DNA from: Colius striatus
Taxonomy: Eukaryota > Chordata > Aves > Coliiformes > Coliidae
Assembly (NCBI RefSeq): GCF_028858725.1
Contig: NC_084789.1
Coordinates: forward strand, 37,393,548 to 37,457,547
Direction: 5' to 3'
DNA length: 64,000 bases
Every line of letters starts with the position of its first letter. The first letter of the stretch is position 1. The notes beneath the pieces were generated by a model. It saw only the letters and a program-made list of their open reading frames with translations. It was not told where the DNA came from and searched no databases. Of the stretch, positions 10,770 through 21,168 are shown piece after piece. The translations under genes and the position numbers were made by a program.

Positions 10770-13134
10770 CGAGAGTAAAAAAGTTTAAAACAAAAAGAGC
10801 ATGATTTAACAAAGACAAAGGAGTGTCCTTAATCCCCCATGTCCCCGTTTTTAATTTCTTTAATTGTGTCTTCAGAGTAAGGTTAAAGCGTTCAATCATG
10901 CCTTGACCCTGTGGATTATAAGGAATCCCTGTTTTATGTGTTATAGAAAAATGAGCACAAAATTTTGAAAATTTAGCACTAGTATATGCTGGGCCATTAT
11001 CTGTCTTGATAGTCTTTGGTATACCTAAGACTGAAAAACAGTGTAACAAATGTGAAATTACTTGTGCGGTTGATTCTCCAGACAAAGGAGTGGCTACTGC
11101 AAAATGAGAAAAGGTATCAAGGGTTACATGGATATAAGAGAGGCGGCCAAAAGAAGGATAATGAGTAACATCCATCTGCCAGAGATCATTAGGTAAAAGA
11201 CCTCGAGGATTAACTCCATAATGAGGAATTGGTAAAAAAGAAACACATGAAGAACATGTTCGAACAATTTCTCTAGCTTGTTCTCGAGAGATATGGCACA
11301 TACGTTGTAGAGTAGCTGCAGGTAAGTGATGCAGAGAGTGCAAACGCTGGGCTTCTGCAACAGTAGCAACAGTAAAACGAGTTAACAAATCAGCCTGATT
11401 GTTGCCGTGACTCAAAGGTCCAGGTAATTTAGAGTGACTACGAATGTGTCCTACAAAAAGAGGTGCATCTCTTATTATTAAGAGAGATTGAATCAGACCA
11501 AAATATCGTTGTATAAAAGAAACTTTAGAAGCTATGACAGGAACTGTTTCTAAAAATTGTAATGAAGTGACAATGTAACGACTGTCAGAATAGATATTCA
11601 AAGGCTCAGAAAATTTCAACAGTGCTTGATAAATTGCATATAATTCAGTCATTTGTGCAGAAACATTCTCTAATTTCCAAACAAATTGGTCTGTAGGAGT
11701 ATACAAAACTGCTTGTCCATTAGATGATCCATCTGTAAAAACAGTCAATGCTCCTGTTATAGGGGCTCCTTTAACGACCCTAGGAAAAGCTAAAGAATGA
11801 TAGGTAGCAAAACTAAGAATTTTATCAGAAGGGAACTTTTGTGTTATTTCTCCAGGAAAAGCAGCTAAGGCTACAGCAAAATCGTCTACAGTGGCCATCA
11901 GCCAAGTAATTTGAGCAGGTGTGTATGGAATTCCAATTACTGCCGGTTCTCTCCCAAGATGAGTAATACATAACTTTCGTCCTTGTTTAATTCGTTCTGC
12001 TATCTTTTGAGGATATGAAACAAGAACTCCTTTTGCAGAGTGAGATCCATGTATCCAACACAGAACACCGTCTTGATACAAGACTCCTGTAGGAGTCATT
12101 ACTGTAGGCAAGATATATAAAAAGAAAGACTTTGTTATGTCTGCATATTGTAATTGAGCATTTTCTATGGCCTTTTCAACCAATCGAAGAGCTTGTTTTC
12201 CCTCTTCTGTTAACTTGCGAGGAGAGGTAGGATCAGGGTTTCCCTCAAGTATTTTAAAAAGAGGATGCAAATCGGCTGTTGTTAACTTAAGAAAAGATCT
12301 GAGCCAATTAATGTCTCCCAAAAGTTTTTGAAAATCATTCAAGGTTTTTAAAGAATTTGTTCGTATGGCAATTTTTTGTGGCATAAAAGATTTAGGATAT
12401 AGTTGAAACCCCAAATATTGAAAAGGATATGATTTTTGTACCTTTTCTTGTGCTATTTTCAAACCATGTTTAGTTAACATCTGTTCAATATGAGCATAAG
12501 CATGTTGCAACTTATCGATAGATGAGGCTGCTAAAAGGATATCATCCATATAATGGATACAAAGAACATCAGGAAATTGTTGTCTAGTCGCTTTTATACT
12601 TTCATGAACAAATTTTTGACAAAGAGTAGGACTATTAGCCATTCCTTGAGGCAATACTTTCCATTGGTAGCGTTCCATAGGTTCACTAAAATTTATGGAT
12701 GGAATGCTAAAAGCAAATCGACATTTGTCATCTGGATGTAAGTGGATAGTGTAAAAACAATCTTTTAAGTCAATAATTATTTTTTCAAAATTTTGAGGAA
12801 TGGCAATAGGACTAGGTAGACCAGGTTGTAACGCTCCCATGGTACACATTGTTTTATTGACTTCTCTCAAGTCTTGGAGAAGTCTCCATTTCCCAGACTT
12901 CTTTTTTATAACAAAAATAGGTGAGTTCCATGGTGATGTGGAAGGTTCTATATGACCTAATTGTAATTGTTCCACTACTAATTGACGAGCAGCTTGCAAT
13001 TTTTCTTTAGTTAGAGGCCATTGATCAACCCAAACAGGATGATCTGATTTCCAACAGATTTTATCTGCATACATAGTTACTGATAAATTTATCAGATTAA
13101 CTGCTAGGCGTATAAAGGTATGCACCCATTTGTG
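10489..13134 (-). CDS. pol: Provirus C pol: reverse transcriptase, RNase H, integrase
   Basis: Uninterrupted frame opening after a TGA at 13135-13137; it has no ATG of its own and should be made by ribosomal frameshift. Numbering from a GTG at 13125 (878 residues): RT has IIIDLKD with Asp119 and YMDD at 192-195. RNase H has Asp465, Glu494, Asp514 and Asp579. Integrase has the zinc set His596/His600/Cys624/Cys627 and the catalytic triad Asp652, Asp709, Glu745 with 35 residues between the last two. The C-terminal tail is Thr-rich. All catalytic residues I can place are present. The frame is +1 relative to pro, not the usual -1. Confidence 0.92.
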   Translation of the reverse strand, partial: HKWVHTFIRLAVNLINLSVTMYADKICWKSDHPVWVDQWPLTKEKLQAARQLVVEQLQLGHIEPSTSPWNSPIFVIKKKSGKWRLLQDLREVNKTMCTMGALQPGLPSPIAIPQNFEKIIIDLKDCFYTIHLHPDDKCRFAFSIPSINFSEPMERYQWKVLPQGMANSPTLCQKFVHESIKATRQQFPDVLCIHYMDDILLAASSIDKLQHAYAHIEQMLTKHGLKIAQEKVQKSYPFQYLGFQLYPKSFMPQKIAIRTNSLKTLNDFQKLLGDINWLRSFLKLTTADLHPLFKILEGNPDPTSPRKLTEEGKQALRLVEKAIENAQLQYADITKSFFLYILPTVMTPTGVLYQDGVLCWIHGSHSAKGVLVSYPQKIAERIKQGRKLCITHLGREPAVIGIPYTPAQITWLMATVDDFAVALAAFPGEITQKFPSDKILSFATYHSLAFPRVVKGAPITGALTVFTDGSSNGQAVLYTPTDQFVWKLENVSAQMTELYAIYQALLKFSEPLNIYSDSRYIVTSLQFLETVPVIASKVSFIQRYFGLIQSLLIIRDAPLFVGHIRSHSKLPGPLSHGNNQADLLTRFTVATVAEAQRLHSLHHLPAATLQRMCHISREQAREIVRTCSSCVSFLPIPHYGVNPRGLLPNDLWQMDVTHYPSFGRLSYIHVTLDTFSHFAVATPLSGESTAQVISHLLHCFSVLGIPKTIKTDNGPAYTSAKFSKFCAHFSITHKTGIPYNPQGQGMIERFNLTLKTQLKKLKTGTWGIKDTPLSLLNHALFVLNFFTLDAAGLSAADRHWQSPAQQKPAVLWKDPIDGSTRGPDPVLLWGRGYVCIFPTDEPVPRWIPERCVRHAKNENRQAPKEVSTPDADTTTTSTTTT

Positions 13135-13894
13135 TCAAGATATCTCGGCCCCAGAGGTTAAGAGGCAAGCTTTCTAGTACATATGGTTGAATGGAACCAG
13201 AGTGTCCCTCTTTGTCTGTCCAACTTAACAACTTACAGCTTTGAAGAGGCAAATTTGCAACTCCAATTCCTTTTAGATCAGCTGAAGCATGCTGTAAAGG
13301 CCATTCTTTTGGCCATTGTTTTAAAGTCATTACCGATACATCTGCTCCGGTGTCCAAGAGTCCTGTAAAATTTTTACCATCAATTGTTAACTGAAGTTCA
13401 GGTCTCTGATGATTGATGGGCTGTAAAAGATAAACATCAGTAGATCCAAAACCGCCTGTTCCCCGAATGTGGGAATCAGCTTTTCCTATAGATGAAACAT
13501 AAGGAATTAAAAGCAACTGTGCAATCTTTGTTCCTGCAGGTAGATTAAAGACAGAAATTTCAGATTGTAACATAACTTTTAACTCTCCTTCATAATCACA
13601 ATCAATTAGTCCTGGTATAACTCGCAATCCTTTCATGCTCAGACTACTTCGTCCCAATACCAAACCGCATGTTCCCGCAGGTAATGGGCCATATATCCCT
13701 GTTGGGATAGCTTGTGCCCCCATTTCAGGTGTTAATACGAAGTGGGAGGAGGAACACAGGTCCAGTCCGGCACTATGACTGGTGGCTCGGTGGAGTTGTG
13801 AAATGGATTGTTTAGCTGGTGCTCTGAGGTTTGCACCTGCACAGGATACATCCCCTGTTTGTTTGGGTGGGCCCGGGGCAAGCCCATTGAGAAG
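13097..13894 (-). CDS. pro: Provirus C pro: dUTPase-protease
   Basis: The frame is open from the gag slip site to the stop at 13097, about 265 codons, and is -1 relative to gag. After a short linker, the first domain is a retroviral dUTPase (start about 13723, MGAQAIPTG; GLIDCDYEGEL). The second is an aspartic protease with active site LLDTGADVS and the late motif GRDILTQMG. A G-patch tail, known from some betaretroviruses, is not seen. It shares 13097-13134 with the opening of pol. Confidence 0.9.
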   Translation of the reverse strand, partial: LLNGLAPGPPKQTGDVSCAGANLRAPAKQSISQLHRATSHSAGLDLCSSSHFVLTPEMGAQAIPTGIYGPLPAGTCGLVLGRSSLSMKGLRVIPGLIDCDYEGELKVMLQSEISVFNLPAGTKIAQLLLIPYVSSIGKADSHIRGTGGFGSTDVYLLQPINHQRPELQLTIDGKNFTGLLDTGADVSVMTLKQWPKEWPLQHASADLKGIGVANLPLQSCKLLSWTDKEGHSGSIQPYVLESLPLNLWGRDILTQMGAYLYTPSS

Positions 13895-15666
13895 TTTCCC
13901 GACTGTAAGGAATTGCCGTTCTTATCATATTTAGATCGGCATTCATTAGCCCAATGATTACCCTTTTTGCATTTTGGGCATAAACCTGGATTTTTTCCAT
14001 TATTACTTGGAGTCTTTTTATTATGACATTGACGTACTTGATGCCCCATTTGTCCGCAATGAAAACAGCTACCAGGAGGGCCTGCAACCCTTCTGTTTTT
14101 CTTAAATTGCATTGCAGCTAAAACTTGCTCAACAGGTTTGCCCTGTTGTGCTGCGGCAGTGACTATGCCTTGAATATATCCAGAGCTAACATCAGAACAT
14201 AATCTGATATAGTCATTTAATGTTGATTTATTTTTCCAAGGTCTTAATATGGATTGACAGATATTATTAGCATTTTCAAAAGCTAATTCCTTAACTAAAA
14301 TCATAGCTGAATCGGTGTCTTGTATGAGCCTAGATGAAGTTTGTAACAAACGAGATACAAAATCATGATAAGGTTCATCTGGTCCCTGTCGGACTTTAGT
14401 TAATTCTTCCCTAGACGTTCCATGTCTAGGTAGCCCTTTCCAGGCTTTCAAACCAATTTCTCGAATGGCATCATATGTCGCAGCAGGATAAGTTAATTGT
14501 TGTGCCAGATCAACATGCGGTCCTGTGCCAGCTAACATTTCATGAGTAATTCCTTGTTGGCGAAAGTGTGGTTTTTGAGAATAATCATAACAGGAATCCA
14601 TAAAATCTGTAAGCCATAACAAATATTCTCCTCCCGTTAAGGTAGCTTTAGCTAAGCCTTTCCAGTCCCATGGGGGAAGAACTTCAGCTGCAATGGTCTC
14701 TAAAATAGCAATAGTATATGGTGCAGTTGCACCATATTGAGCAGCAGCTGTTTTCAATTCTTTAAGATTCTTAAATGGAATGGATGTATATGTAGCAATT
14801 CTAACATTGGCTTGAGTAGGGTGAGGAGCATATGTTATAGGATAAGCATGCAATATTTTTGAAAACCCACTCACATCTTCACCTTGTTGTTTAGCTTGTA
14901 GCAATGATAACTGTAAGGGTGAGTGAGGTGATATTTGATGGTATATGTCAGGAGGGGGCGGACGTCTACCAGCTTCTATTGCTGGTAAAACAACAGGTTC
15001 CTTTTTTAAAAGTGTTTGCTGTTTCTTCAATTTAAAAGGCGTGTTAACAAACACTTGATCATCTTCATTATGATACTGAGCAGCTTCTTTTTCTAATTCA
15101 GCTTCCTCATCGGAGGATAATTCTTCAGATAATTCTATAGGTCTCAAGGCGCTCTTGCTTTGTTTTAACGGTCGGCATTTTTTACCTCCCGTATTTGAGT
15201 ACATAAGAAAGGGATTTTTAAAATTAGATTCCTGAATATCTTTTTGTTCATTATTGATTATTGATGGATATTCAGGTGGAGCAGAGGGTTGTGAATCAGG
15301 ATTAGTAAGAGCAGAAGGTTTTAAACCTGAATCCGCTGAACGAGATCGAGGACGTGTTTGTCGTTGCCATTTATCATATTCAGTATCACCTTGTAAACAT
15401 TCTTTAATTAAAGTCCATAAAGGAAAAGCATCTATAGGGATCTTATCAGGGCCATTAGCAGCATAATAGCTTTTAATGTTTTCACCAACCTTATTCCAGG
15501 TTTCCAAGTTAATAGTGCCTTTATTCGGAAACCAAGGACACACAGTGTCTATAAATTCTAAAAATCCACCCACTTGCTTGGTGGTTATAGATATATTTCG
15601 ACTTTTTAACAACGTCTTAACCATAGCTACAAACAGCTGTCTTTCCGTACTATGTACATGTCCCAT
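13732..15666 (-). CDS. gag: Provirus C gag polyprotein
   Basis: Open frame of 644 codons starting MGHVHS, a myristoylation-type N-terminus. The order is matrix, a spacer with overlapping late-budding motifs PSAP (127-130) and PPEY (130-133), an acidic stretch (about 180-203), capsid with a major homology region (about 426-448), and nucleocapsid with two CCHC knuckles: Cys534/537/His542/Cys547 and Cys563/566/His571/Cys576. The frame is intact. The gag-pro slip site lies over codons 588-591, so the last ~55 residues are in Gag only. Confidence 0.93.
   Translation of the reverse strand: MGHVHSTERQLFVAMVKTLLKSRNISITTKQVGGFLEFIDTVCPWFPNKGTINLETWNKVGENIKSYYAANGPDKIPIDAFPLWTLIKECLQGDTEYDKWQRQTRPRSRSADSGLKPSALTNPDSQPSAPPEYPSIINNEQKDIQESNFKNPFLMYSNTGGKKCRPLKQSKSALRPIELSEELSSDEEAELEKEAAQYHNEDDQVFVNTPFKLKKQQTLLKKEPVVLPAIEAGRRPPPPDIYHQISPHSPLQLSLLQAKQQGEDVSGFSKILHAYPITYAPHPTQANVRIATYTSIPFKNLKELKTAAAQYGATAPYTIAILETIAAEVLPPWDWKGLAKATLTGGEYLLWLTDFMDSCYDYSQKPHFRQQGITHEMLAGTGPHVDLAQQLTYPAATYDAIREIGLKAWKGLPRHGTSREELTKVRQGPDEPYHDFVSRLLQTSSRLIQDTDSAMILVKELAFENANNICQSILRPWKNKSTLNDYIRLCSDVSSGYIQGIVTAAAQQGKPVEQVLAAMQFKKNRRVAGPPGSCFHCGQMGHQVRQCHNKKTPSNNGKNPGLCPKCKKGNHWANECRSKYDKNGNSLQSGNFSMGLPRAHPNKQGMYPVQVQTSEHQLNNPFHNSTEPPVIVPDWTCVPPPTSY
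13894..13900 (-). promoter_or_regulatory. gag-pro -1 frameshift site GGGAAAC (provirus C)
   Basis: On the - strand the gag frame reads TCG GGA AAC, giving the slip heptamer G GGA AAC. I checked that the -1 frame stays open from this point through dUTPase and protease to 13097. GGGAAAC is an established gag-pro slip sequence of type D betaretroviruses. Confidence 0.88.
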
Positions 15667-15977
15667 ATTTTAAATTGTAAATGCTGAATATGAGGGAGCC
15701 CTACCGTTGAGTCACGAGGTTCAGTTTGGACCCCCTTGCTTTCTAAGACACCTTATAGAAAGGGCTTAGGTGCGGCTGGATCCAGACTTAGTCTCAGACT
15801 TGGTCAACGGAAAATCTAAGACAAAAAGGGATTTTTGTTTTTATTTTACTGAGATAAATTTCTACTTTCTTATATTTTACACCTTCCTAGTAGTTCTGCC
15901 GCCCTTTATTTCCCCTTTTCCTTACCGCGGTTCTGTTGATTCGGAGGCAGCTCACCCTGGTCAAAGGCAACCGAGTT
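15667..15977 (-). other. Provirus C leader (untranslated, packaging region)
   Basis: About 310 bases between the primer site and the gag ATG. It should hold the packaging signal and major splice donor. No gene is seen; I could not fix the splice donor by eye. Confidence 0.6.
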
Positions 15978-15995
15978 TCCCGGGTTTCGGCACCA
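15978..15995 (-). promoter_or_regulatory. Primer-binding site, tRNA-Phe (provirus C)
   Basis: The - strand reads TGGTGCCGAAACCCGGGA two bases inside the 5' LTR. Its complement equals the 3' end of vertebrate tRNA-Phe(GAA) including CCA. Betaretroviruses mostly use tRNA-Lys, so Phe is unusual for this gene content. Confidence 0.85.
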
Positions 15996-15997
15996 TT

Positions 15998-16414
15998 TGT
16001 CAGAGACCAGCTCTTTCCAGGACGATGAAGGACAGGCGGACCACTGCTCTTAGGGCAAGTGACAGTTTATTGCTTCTTCTTATGCTCTTTTTATAGTCAG
16101 TACATATCGCAAAGGTCATCAGTATAGGTTAACAAACAATATGAGTACGTATATTTTCTATATGCTACAAATCAATCAAATGTTATCTACAAAATTTATG
16201 GTACTGTTTACTACATTTTTGTGATATATGTTCCGTGGCTACAAGACATCTGGTGTCCTTATCATTGTTGTGTATACAGGATGTTTTTGCTTAAGTTAGG
16301 GGCTTTGTTTAAGGAGCCAACCCTTTCAGGCAGGCTTCCTTAGAAAGGATTAACCCTTACCAGGCAAATCCTTTCGAGGGCCATTCTACCCTTTCAGGCA
16401 GATTGGTCTCATCA
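15998..16414 (-). repeat. Provirus C 5' LTR
   Basis: 417 bp, same as 8418-8834 as far as I can see. On the - strand TATAAAAAG lies at 16095-16087 and AATAAA at 16071-16066, so transcription of the provirus should start just after and run leftward. Confidence 0.95.
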
Positions 16415-16420
16415 GTATAG

Positions 16421-16940
16421 TGTGCTAGACCTTAAGGATGCCTTTTGGGCATGTTCCCTGAAAGAGGAGTGCAGGGATTATTCTGCTTTTGAATGTGAAG
16501 ATCCTGACACCCATAAAAAACAACAGTTGAGATGGACTGTATTACCACAGGGATTTACAGAGTCCCCCAATCTTTTTGGACAAGCACTAGAACAGATCTT
16601 GAGAAATTATGAGTTAGGCAAAGAAGCTATTTTAGTTCAATATGTGGACGATTTATTATTAGCAGGGAGACATGAAGAAGCTGTTAGACAGGAAAGTATT
16701 AAATTGCTTAATTTCCTGAGTTTACAAGGGTTGAAAGTGTCTAAATCTAAATTACTGTTTCCTGAAGAAAAGGTAAAATATTTGGGACACTACTTTATAA
16801 AGGGAAGTAAGAAACTTGATCCAGATCGAGTAAATGGGATACTGTCCCTACAAGCTCCAAAGAGTAAGAGACAAGTTAGAAAGCTTTTAGGTCTGTTGGA
16901 TATTGTAGACAATGGATTGAAACTTTTATTAAGAAGGTAA
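16421..16940 (+). pseudogene. pol: Family B RT palm-thumb segment (B1, continued)
   Basis: Resumes the reverse transcriptase interrupted at 8417: VLDLKDAFWACSL (first catalytic Asp), LPQGFTESPNLFG, and QYVDDLLLAG (catalytic pair). The stretch is uninterrupted for 172 codons after the insertion point, then ends in a TAA. It is gamma-like and closely matches the - strand copy at 27417-28103. Confidence 0.9.
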
Positions 16941-17640
16941 AATTTTTGTACCAGAAATTAACTCGAGATGGATTAGATAAATGGCCCAAAGAAGATGAAA
17001 GATATTTTGAGAATTTAAAAGTGGATTAGATTAATGCTCCTCTGCCTAGCCTGCCTGATGTTAGAAAACCTTTTATTTGTTACCTTTGGAGGGGAGTTAA
17101 AGGTGTTTTCTCCCCACAACATTCGGGGGAGGTATTACAATAAAACGTGGAAAAATGGATAACAGATGCTAGGCTCTTAAAATATGAAGGTATGTTTGTC
17201 CACTCTCCGAAATTAGAAATAGAAACCACCAGTATTAGGAGCCAATACCCCATGGCATCCCCAGTGTTCCGGAAGAGTGAACAGAATGAATGGAGAAATT
17301 AAGAAACAGCTAATGAAATTAATGTTGGAAACAGAAATGTCCTGGATTAAATGTTTACCCTTAGCTTTGTTACAGACACGGGGACTTCTCTGTTTGAAAT
17401 GTTGTAGAAAGGGAATGGTGGTACAGAGACCACCCTTAGATATTGCTATCCACACAGTAAATCCTGGGGACAAAGTCTTGATAAAAACCTGGAAAGAATC
17501 ATCTTTAACCCCCCGATGGGAGGTTCCTTTTCTTGTCTTATTTAAGGACCAATTTCCCAGGATCAGTGGGAAGCTGCAGAGGTCCCAGGAGAACTGAAAC
17601 TTCAGTTGCATAAAAAGTGACATGTTAACTGAGGAGTGGA
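16941..17640 (+). pseudogene. pol: Family B connection-RNase H-integrase remnant (B1)
   Basis: Degraded 3' pol. A connection-domain remnant is visible near 16960-17150, then an internal deletion joins it to the integrase core end (RMNGEIKKQLMKL, about 17280) and integrase C-terminus (VVQRPPLDIAIHTVNPGDKV). The catalytic Asp residues of integrase and most of RNase H are gone. The antisense frame over this stretch is a shadow. Confidence 0.8.
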
Positions 17641-18456
17641 GTGTAGGGATTTCCTTTTTGTAAAATAATAGTTTAATGTTTACATTGTGATCGTCAGAAA
17701 GGTGTAAGATAATCGGTGGGACTGTAATACCTATTTTAAAGTAACAGATTGTGGAATAGAAATACCTTAGAAGTATAGAACAATCTGGGTCCAGTGGGGA
17801 CTGTAATTTAAGTTTATAAAAGTGTGCTTTATACGTAGAAGGCCCGGAGAACCAAGATCTGGATGTGAAAGCCAGTGTTTCAGGCACCCCGTGGGTGCTG
17901 GAGGAAAAGGCAAGAGGAAAGAGGCCTAAAAGTAGACAGAGAATACCCCTGAAGATTATGACTGCTGCCGACAAGATCATAAACCTCACTGCTATAAGCA
18001 ACAGAGTAGGTGAAGGAGGCAGAGGCATACTGGGAGTGGGGTACAGAGTCTCTCAAAGCCTCAAACTGGGAATCCTAAGATCCCAAGGCTACCTCTAAGA
18101 CGGGCAAAAGCGTTGCACCTAAAAGAATGTGGGGTAAAAAACTAAAATGGAAAGTATTATTTTATTTGATAAAGGCCCCACCCATTATCTGGGGATGGTA
18201 TGTTGTTATCTGGCTGATGGAGTGGTTAACTATCCTGCTGCTGGATATGTTATAGCATGAACCTCCCATTTTATGAGGCAATCGGACTGAACCAATCAGA
18301 CCTGTGAACAGATCAAAGTGGATTGGTTCGAAAACCAGTGTAACCCCATGCCTCTTTACAGGTATTTAATGCCAGCAGTGAATATTGTATTCAGGTAACC
18401 GTTGTTCCATGCATTTTATAATCACCCTGAAGATTTTGTCTATAATCATAGGAATA
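17641..18456 (+). pseudogene. env: Family B env leader and remnant (B1)
   Basis: Non-coding 3' pol flank (17641-17830) followed by an env leader: a basic stretch, MWGKKLKWKVL near 18128, and a hydrophobic segment (WYVVIWLMEWLTILLLDML) ended by a stop. The remaining SU is short and broken, and the sequence stops at 18456 in satellite. The same end point is repeated at 58266. The site TGCTT at 17825-17829 is the empty counterpart of provirus D's target. Confidence 0.7.
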
Positions 18457-21168
18457 CCAGCACTGTCACATGTGCAGTTGCTTTCCTGTGGGAGTTATCT
18501 CCAATACCATACTCTTGGCCTCGTCATCTCCGTTTAAAAATACATTCTGTCGGTCTAAGTTATACCACTGCCTATGGGAGCTACAAGAAAGCAGGAAGGC
18601 AGACCAAACCTACAGTATTAATTGGGTCCCAATGTAGTCTATCAGCCAGCATTGTGTCACATTTGCAGCTGCTTTCCTGTGGGAACTATATCCAATCCCA
18701 GTCACTTGAACTGCTCAACGCCCATTGAAAAAAATTATGCTGTCGGTTAAGTTATACCAGTGCATATGTGAGCTAGAAAAAAGCTGGAAGGCAGACCCCA
18801 CCTAAAGTAGTAGGTAGGCCCGAATGTAGTTTGTCAGCCAGCACTGTTTCACATTTGCACCTGCTTTCCTGTGAAAGCTATCTCCAATCCCACTCACTTG
18901 GACAGTTCAACTCCCTTTGACAAAATATATGCTGTCGTTTAACTTATAACACTGCGTATGGGAGCTACAAAAAGTTGAAAGACATACCCCACCTACAGTA
19001 CTAAGCAGGCCCCCATGTAGTCTACCAACCAGCACTGTGTCACATTTGCACCTGCTTTCCTGTGAAAGCTATCTCCAATCCCACTCACTTGGACTGCTCA
19101 ACTCCTATTGAAAAAATACAGACTGTCGTAGAAGTTATACCACCGCGTATGGGAACTACAAGAAAGCAGGAAGGCAGACCCCACCTACAGTGTTAAGTAG
19201 GTCCCCATGTAGTCTATCAGCCAGCACTGTGTCATATTTGCACCTGCTTTCCTTTGGGAGCTATCTCCAATCCTACTCACATGGCCTACTCAGTTCCCAT
19301 TAAAAACTACATGTTTTCCGTTAAGTTATACCACTGGGTATAGAAGCTACAATAAAGCAGGAAGGCAGGCCCTTCCTACAGTAGTAACTAGGACCCCATG
19401 TAGTCTATTAGCTAGCACTGTGTCACATTTGCAGCTGTTTTCTTTTGAAAGCTGTCTCCAATAACACTCTCTTGTACTACTCAGGTCCCATTGAAAAAAT
19501 ATGCTGTCAGTTAAGTTATACCACTGCGTATGGGAGCTACAAAAGTTGGAAGGCAGAGTCCTCCTACAGTAGTAAGTAGGTCCCCATGTAGTTTATCACC
19601 AGGCACTGTGCCACCTTTGCAATTGCTTTCCTGTGGTATTTATCTCCAATCCCACGGTCTTGGCTTCGTCACCTCGCATTGAAGAAATACAGGGTGCCGG
19701 GAGAAGTTAGACCACTGCCTCTTGGAACTTTAAGAAAGCTGGAAGGTAGATCCAACCTACAGTAGTAAGTAAGCCCCACGTAGTCTACCAGCCAGCACTG
19801 TTTCACATTTGCAGCTTCTTTCCTGTGAAAGCTATCTCCAATCCCACTCACTTGGACTGTTCAACTCCCATTGAAAAAATACCTGCTGCCGATAGAAGTA
19901 TTACCACTGCCTATGGGAGCTACAAGAATTCAGGAAGGGAGACCCCACCTATAGTAGTAAGGAGGTCCGCCTGTAGTCTCTGAGCCAGCACTGTGTCACT
20001 TTTGAATCTGATTTCCTTTGGAAGCTCTCTCTAATCACTCAGTTGGACTGCTTTGATTTCTCTGAAAAAATACATACTGGCAGTAGAAGTAATACCACTG
20101 CGTAGTAGAGATATAAGAAAGTAGGAAGGCAGACCACACCTACAGTAGTAAGTAGGTCCCGATGTAGTCTATCAGCCAGCACTGTGTGACATTTGCAGCT
20201 GCTTTCCTGTGGGAGCTATCTCCAATCCCGCGCTCTTGACCTCGTCAGCTGCCTTTAAAAATACATTCTGTTGGTAGAAGTTATACCATTGCGTACGGGA
20301 GCTACAAGAATGCAGGAAGGCAGACCCCACCTACAGAAGTAAGTAGATGCGCATTTAGTCTATCAGCCAGAACTTTGTCCCATTTTCAGCTGCTTTCCTG
20401 TGGGAGCTATCTCCAATAAATCTCACTAGGACTGCTCAGCTCCCATTGAAAAAATACATGCTGGTGGTAGAAGTTATACCACTATTTCTGGGAGCTACAA
20501 GAAAGCAGGAAGCAAGACTCCATCTACATTAGTAAGTAGGTCCCCATGTAGTCTCTCAGCCAGCACTGTGTCACCTTTGAAGCTGCTTTCCTGTGGGCGC
20601 TATCTCCAATCCCACGCACTTGGAATGCTCACCTCCCATTGAAAAAATACAGACTGTCGGTAGAAGTTATACCACTGCGTATCGGAGCTACAAGAAAATA
20701 AGAAGGCAGACCCCACCTACAGTAGTAAGTAGGTCCCCATGTAGTCTCTCAGCCAGCAATGTGTAACCTTTCAAATTGCTTTTTTGTTGGAGCTATCTCC
20801 AATCCCACGCTCTTGGCCTCGTAAGCTCCCATTGAAAAAATATATGCTTTCCTTTAAGTTATAGCACTGTGTATGGGATCTATAAGAAAGTAAGAAGGCA
20901 GACCCCACCTACAGTAGTAAGTAGGCCACCATTTAGTCTATCAGTCAACATTGTGTCACATTTGCAGCTGCTTTCCTGTACGAGCTATCTCTAATCTCAC
21001 TCACTTGGACTGCTCATCTCCCGTTGAAAAAATACAGACTGTCGTTAGAAGTTATACCACTGCGTATGGGAGCTACAAGAAAGCAAGAAGGAAGTCGTAC
21101 CTATAGTAGTAAGTAGGCCCCCATGTAGTCTATCAGTCAGCACTGTGTCACATTTAAAGTTGCTTTTC
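18457..21168 (+). repeat. Tandem satellite array S2, ~191-bp monomer
   Basis: About fourteen monomers in + orientation, more diverged than in S5. Some monomers have a variant middle (CTCTTGGCCTCGTCAGCT with CCTTTAAAAATAC instead of the A6 tract), so at least two monomer types alternate irregularly. The array is cut at 21168 by the family A env fragment. Confidence 0.95.

Larger units (their letters stand above)
8418..16414 (-). mobile_element. Provirus C: near-intact betaretrovirus-like ERV, 7,997 bp
   Basis: Complete provirus on the - strand: 5' LTR (right), tRNA-Phe primer site, gag, pro with dUTPase, pol, env, polypurine tract, 3' LTR (left). The two 417-bp LTRs look identical by eye, target duplications are perfect, and all four genes lack internal stops. 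It lies in the RT gene of family B copy B1. The gene order, separate pro frame and env type (RQKR cleavage site, no CX6CC motif) place it with betaretroviruses of the HML/MMTV kind. The only coding oddity is the pro-pol frame relation. Confidence 0.93.

Noticed and set aside
17213..18028. Long antisense frame over family B 3' pol/env (also at 26470-27144 in the other arm)
   Set aside because: It lies antisense to recognisable integrase and env remnants, matches no known protein type, and its presence in both arms is explained by the duplication.
18457..21168. Satellite as part of an LTR or transposon
   Set aside because: Regular ~191-bp head-to-tail periodicity and lack of ends or coding domains fit a satellite.
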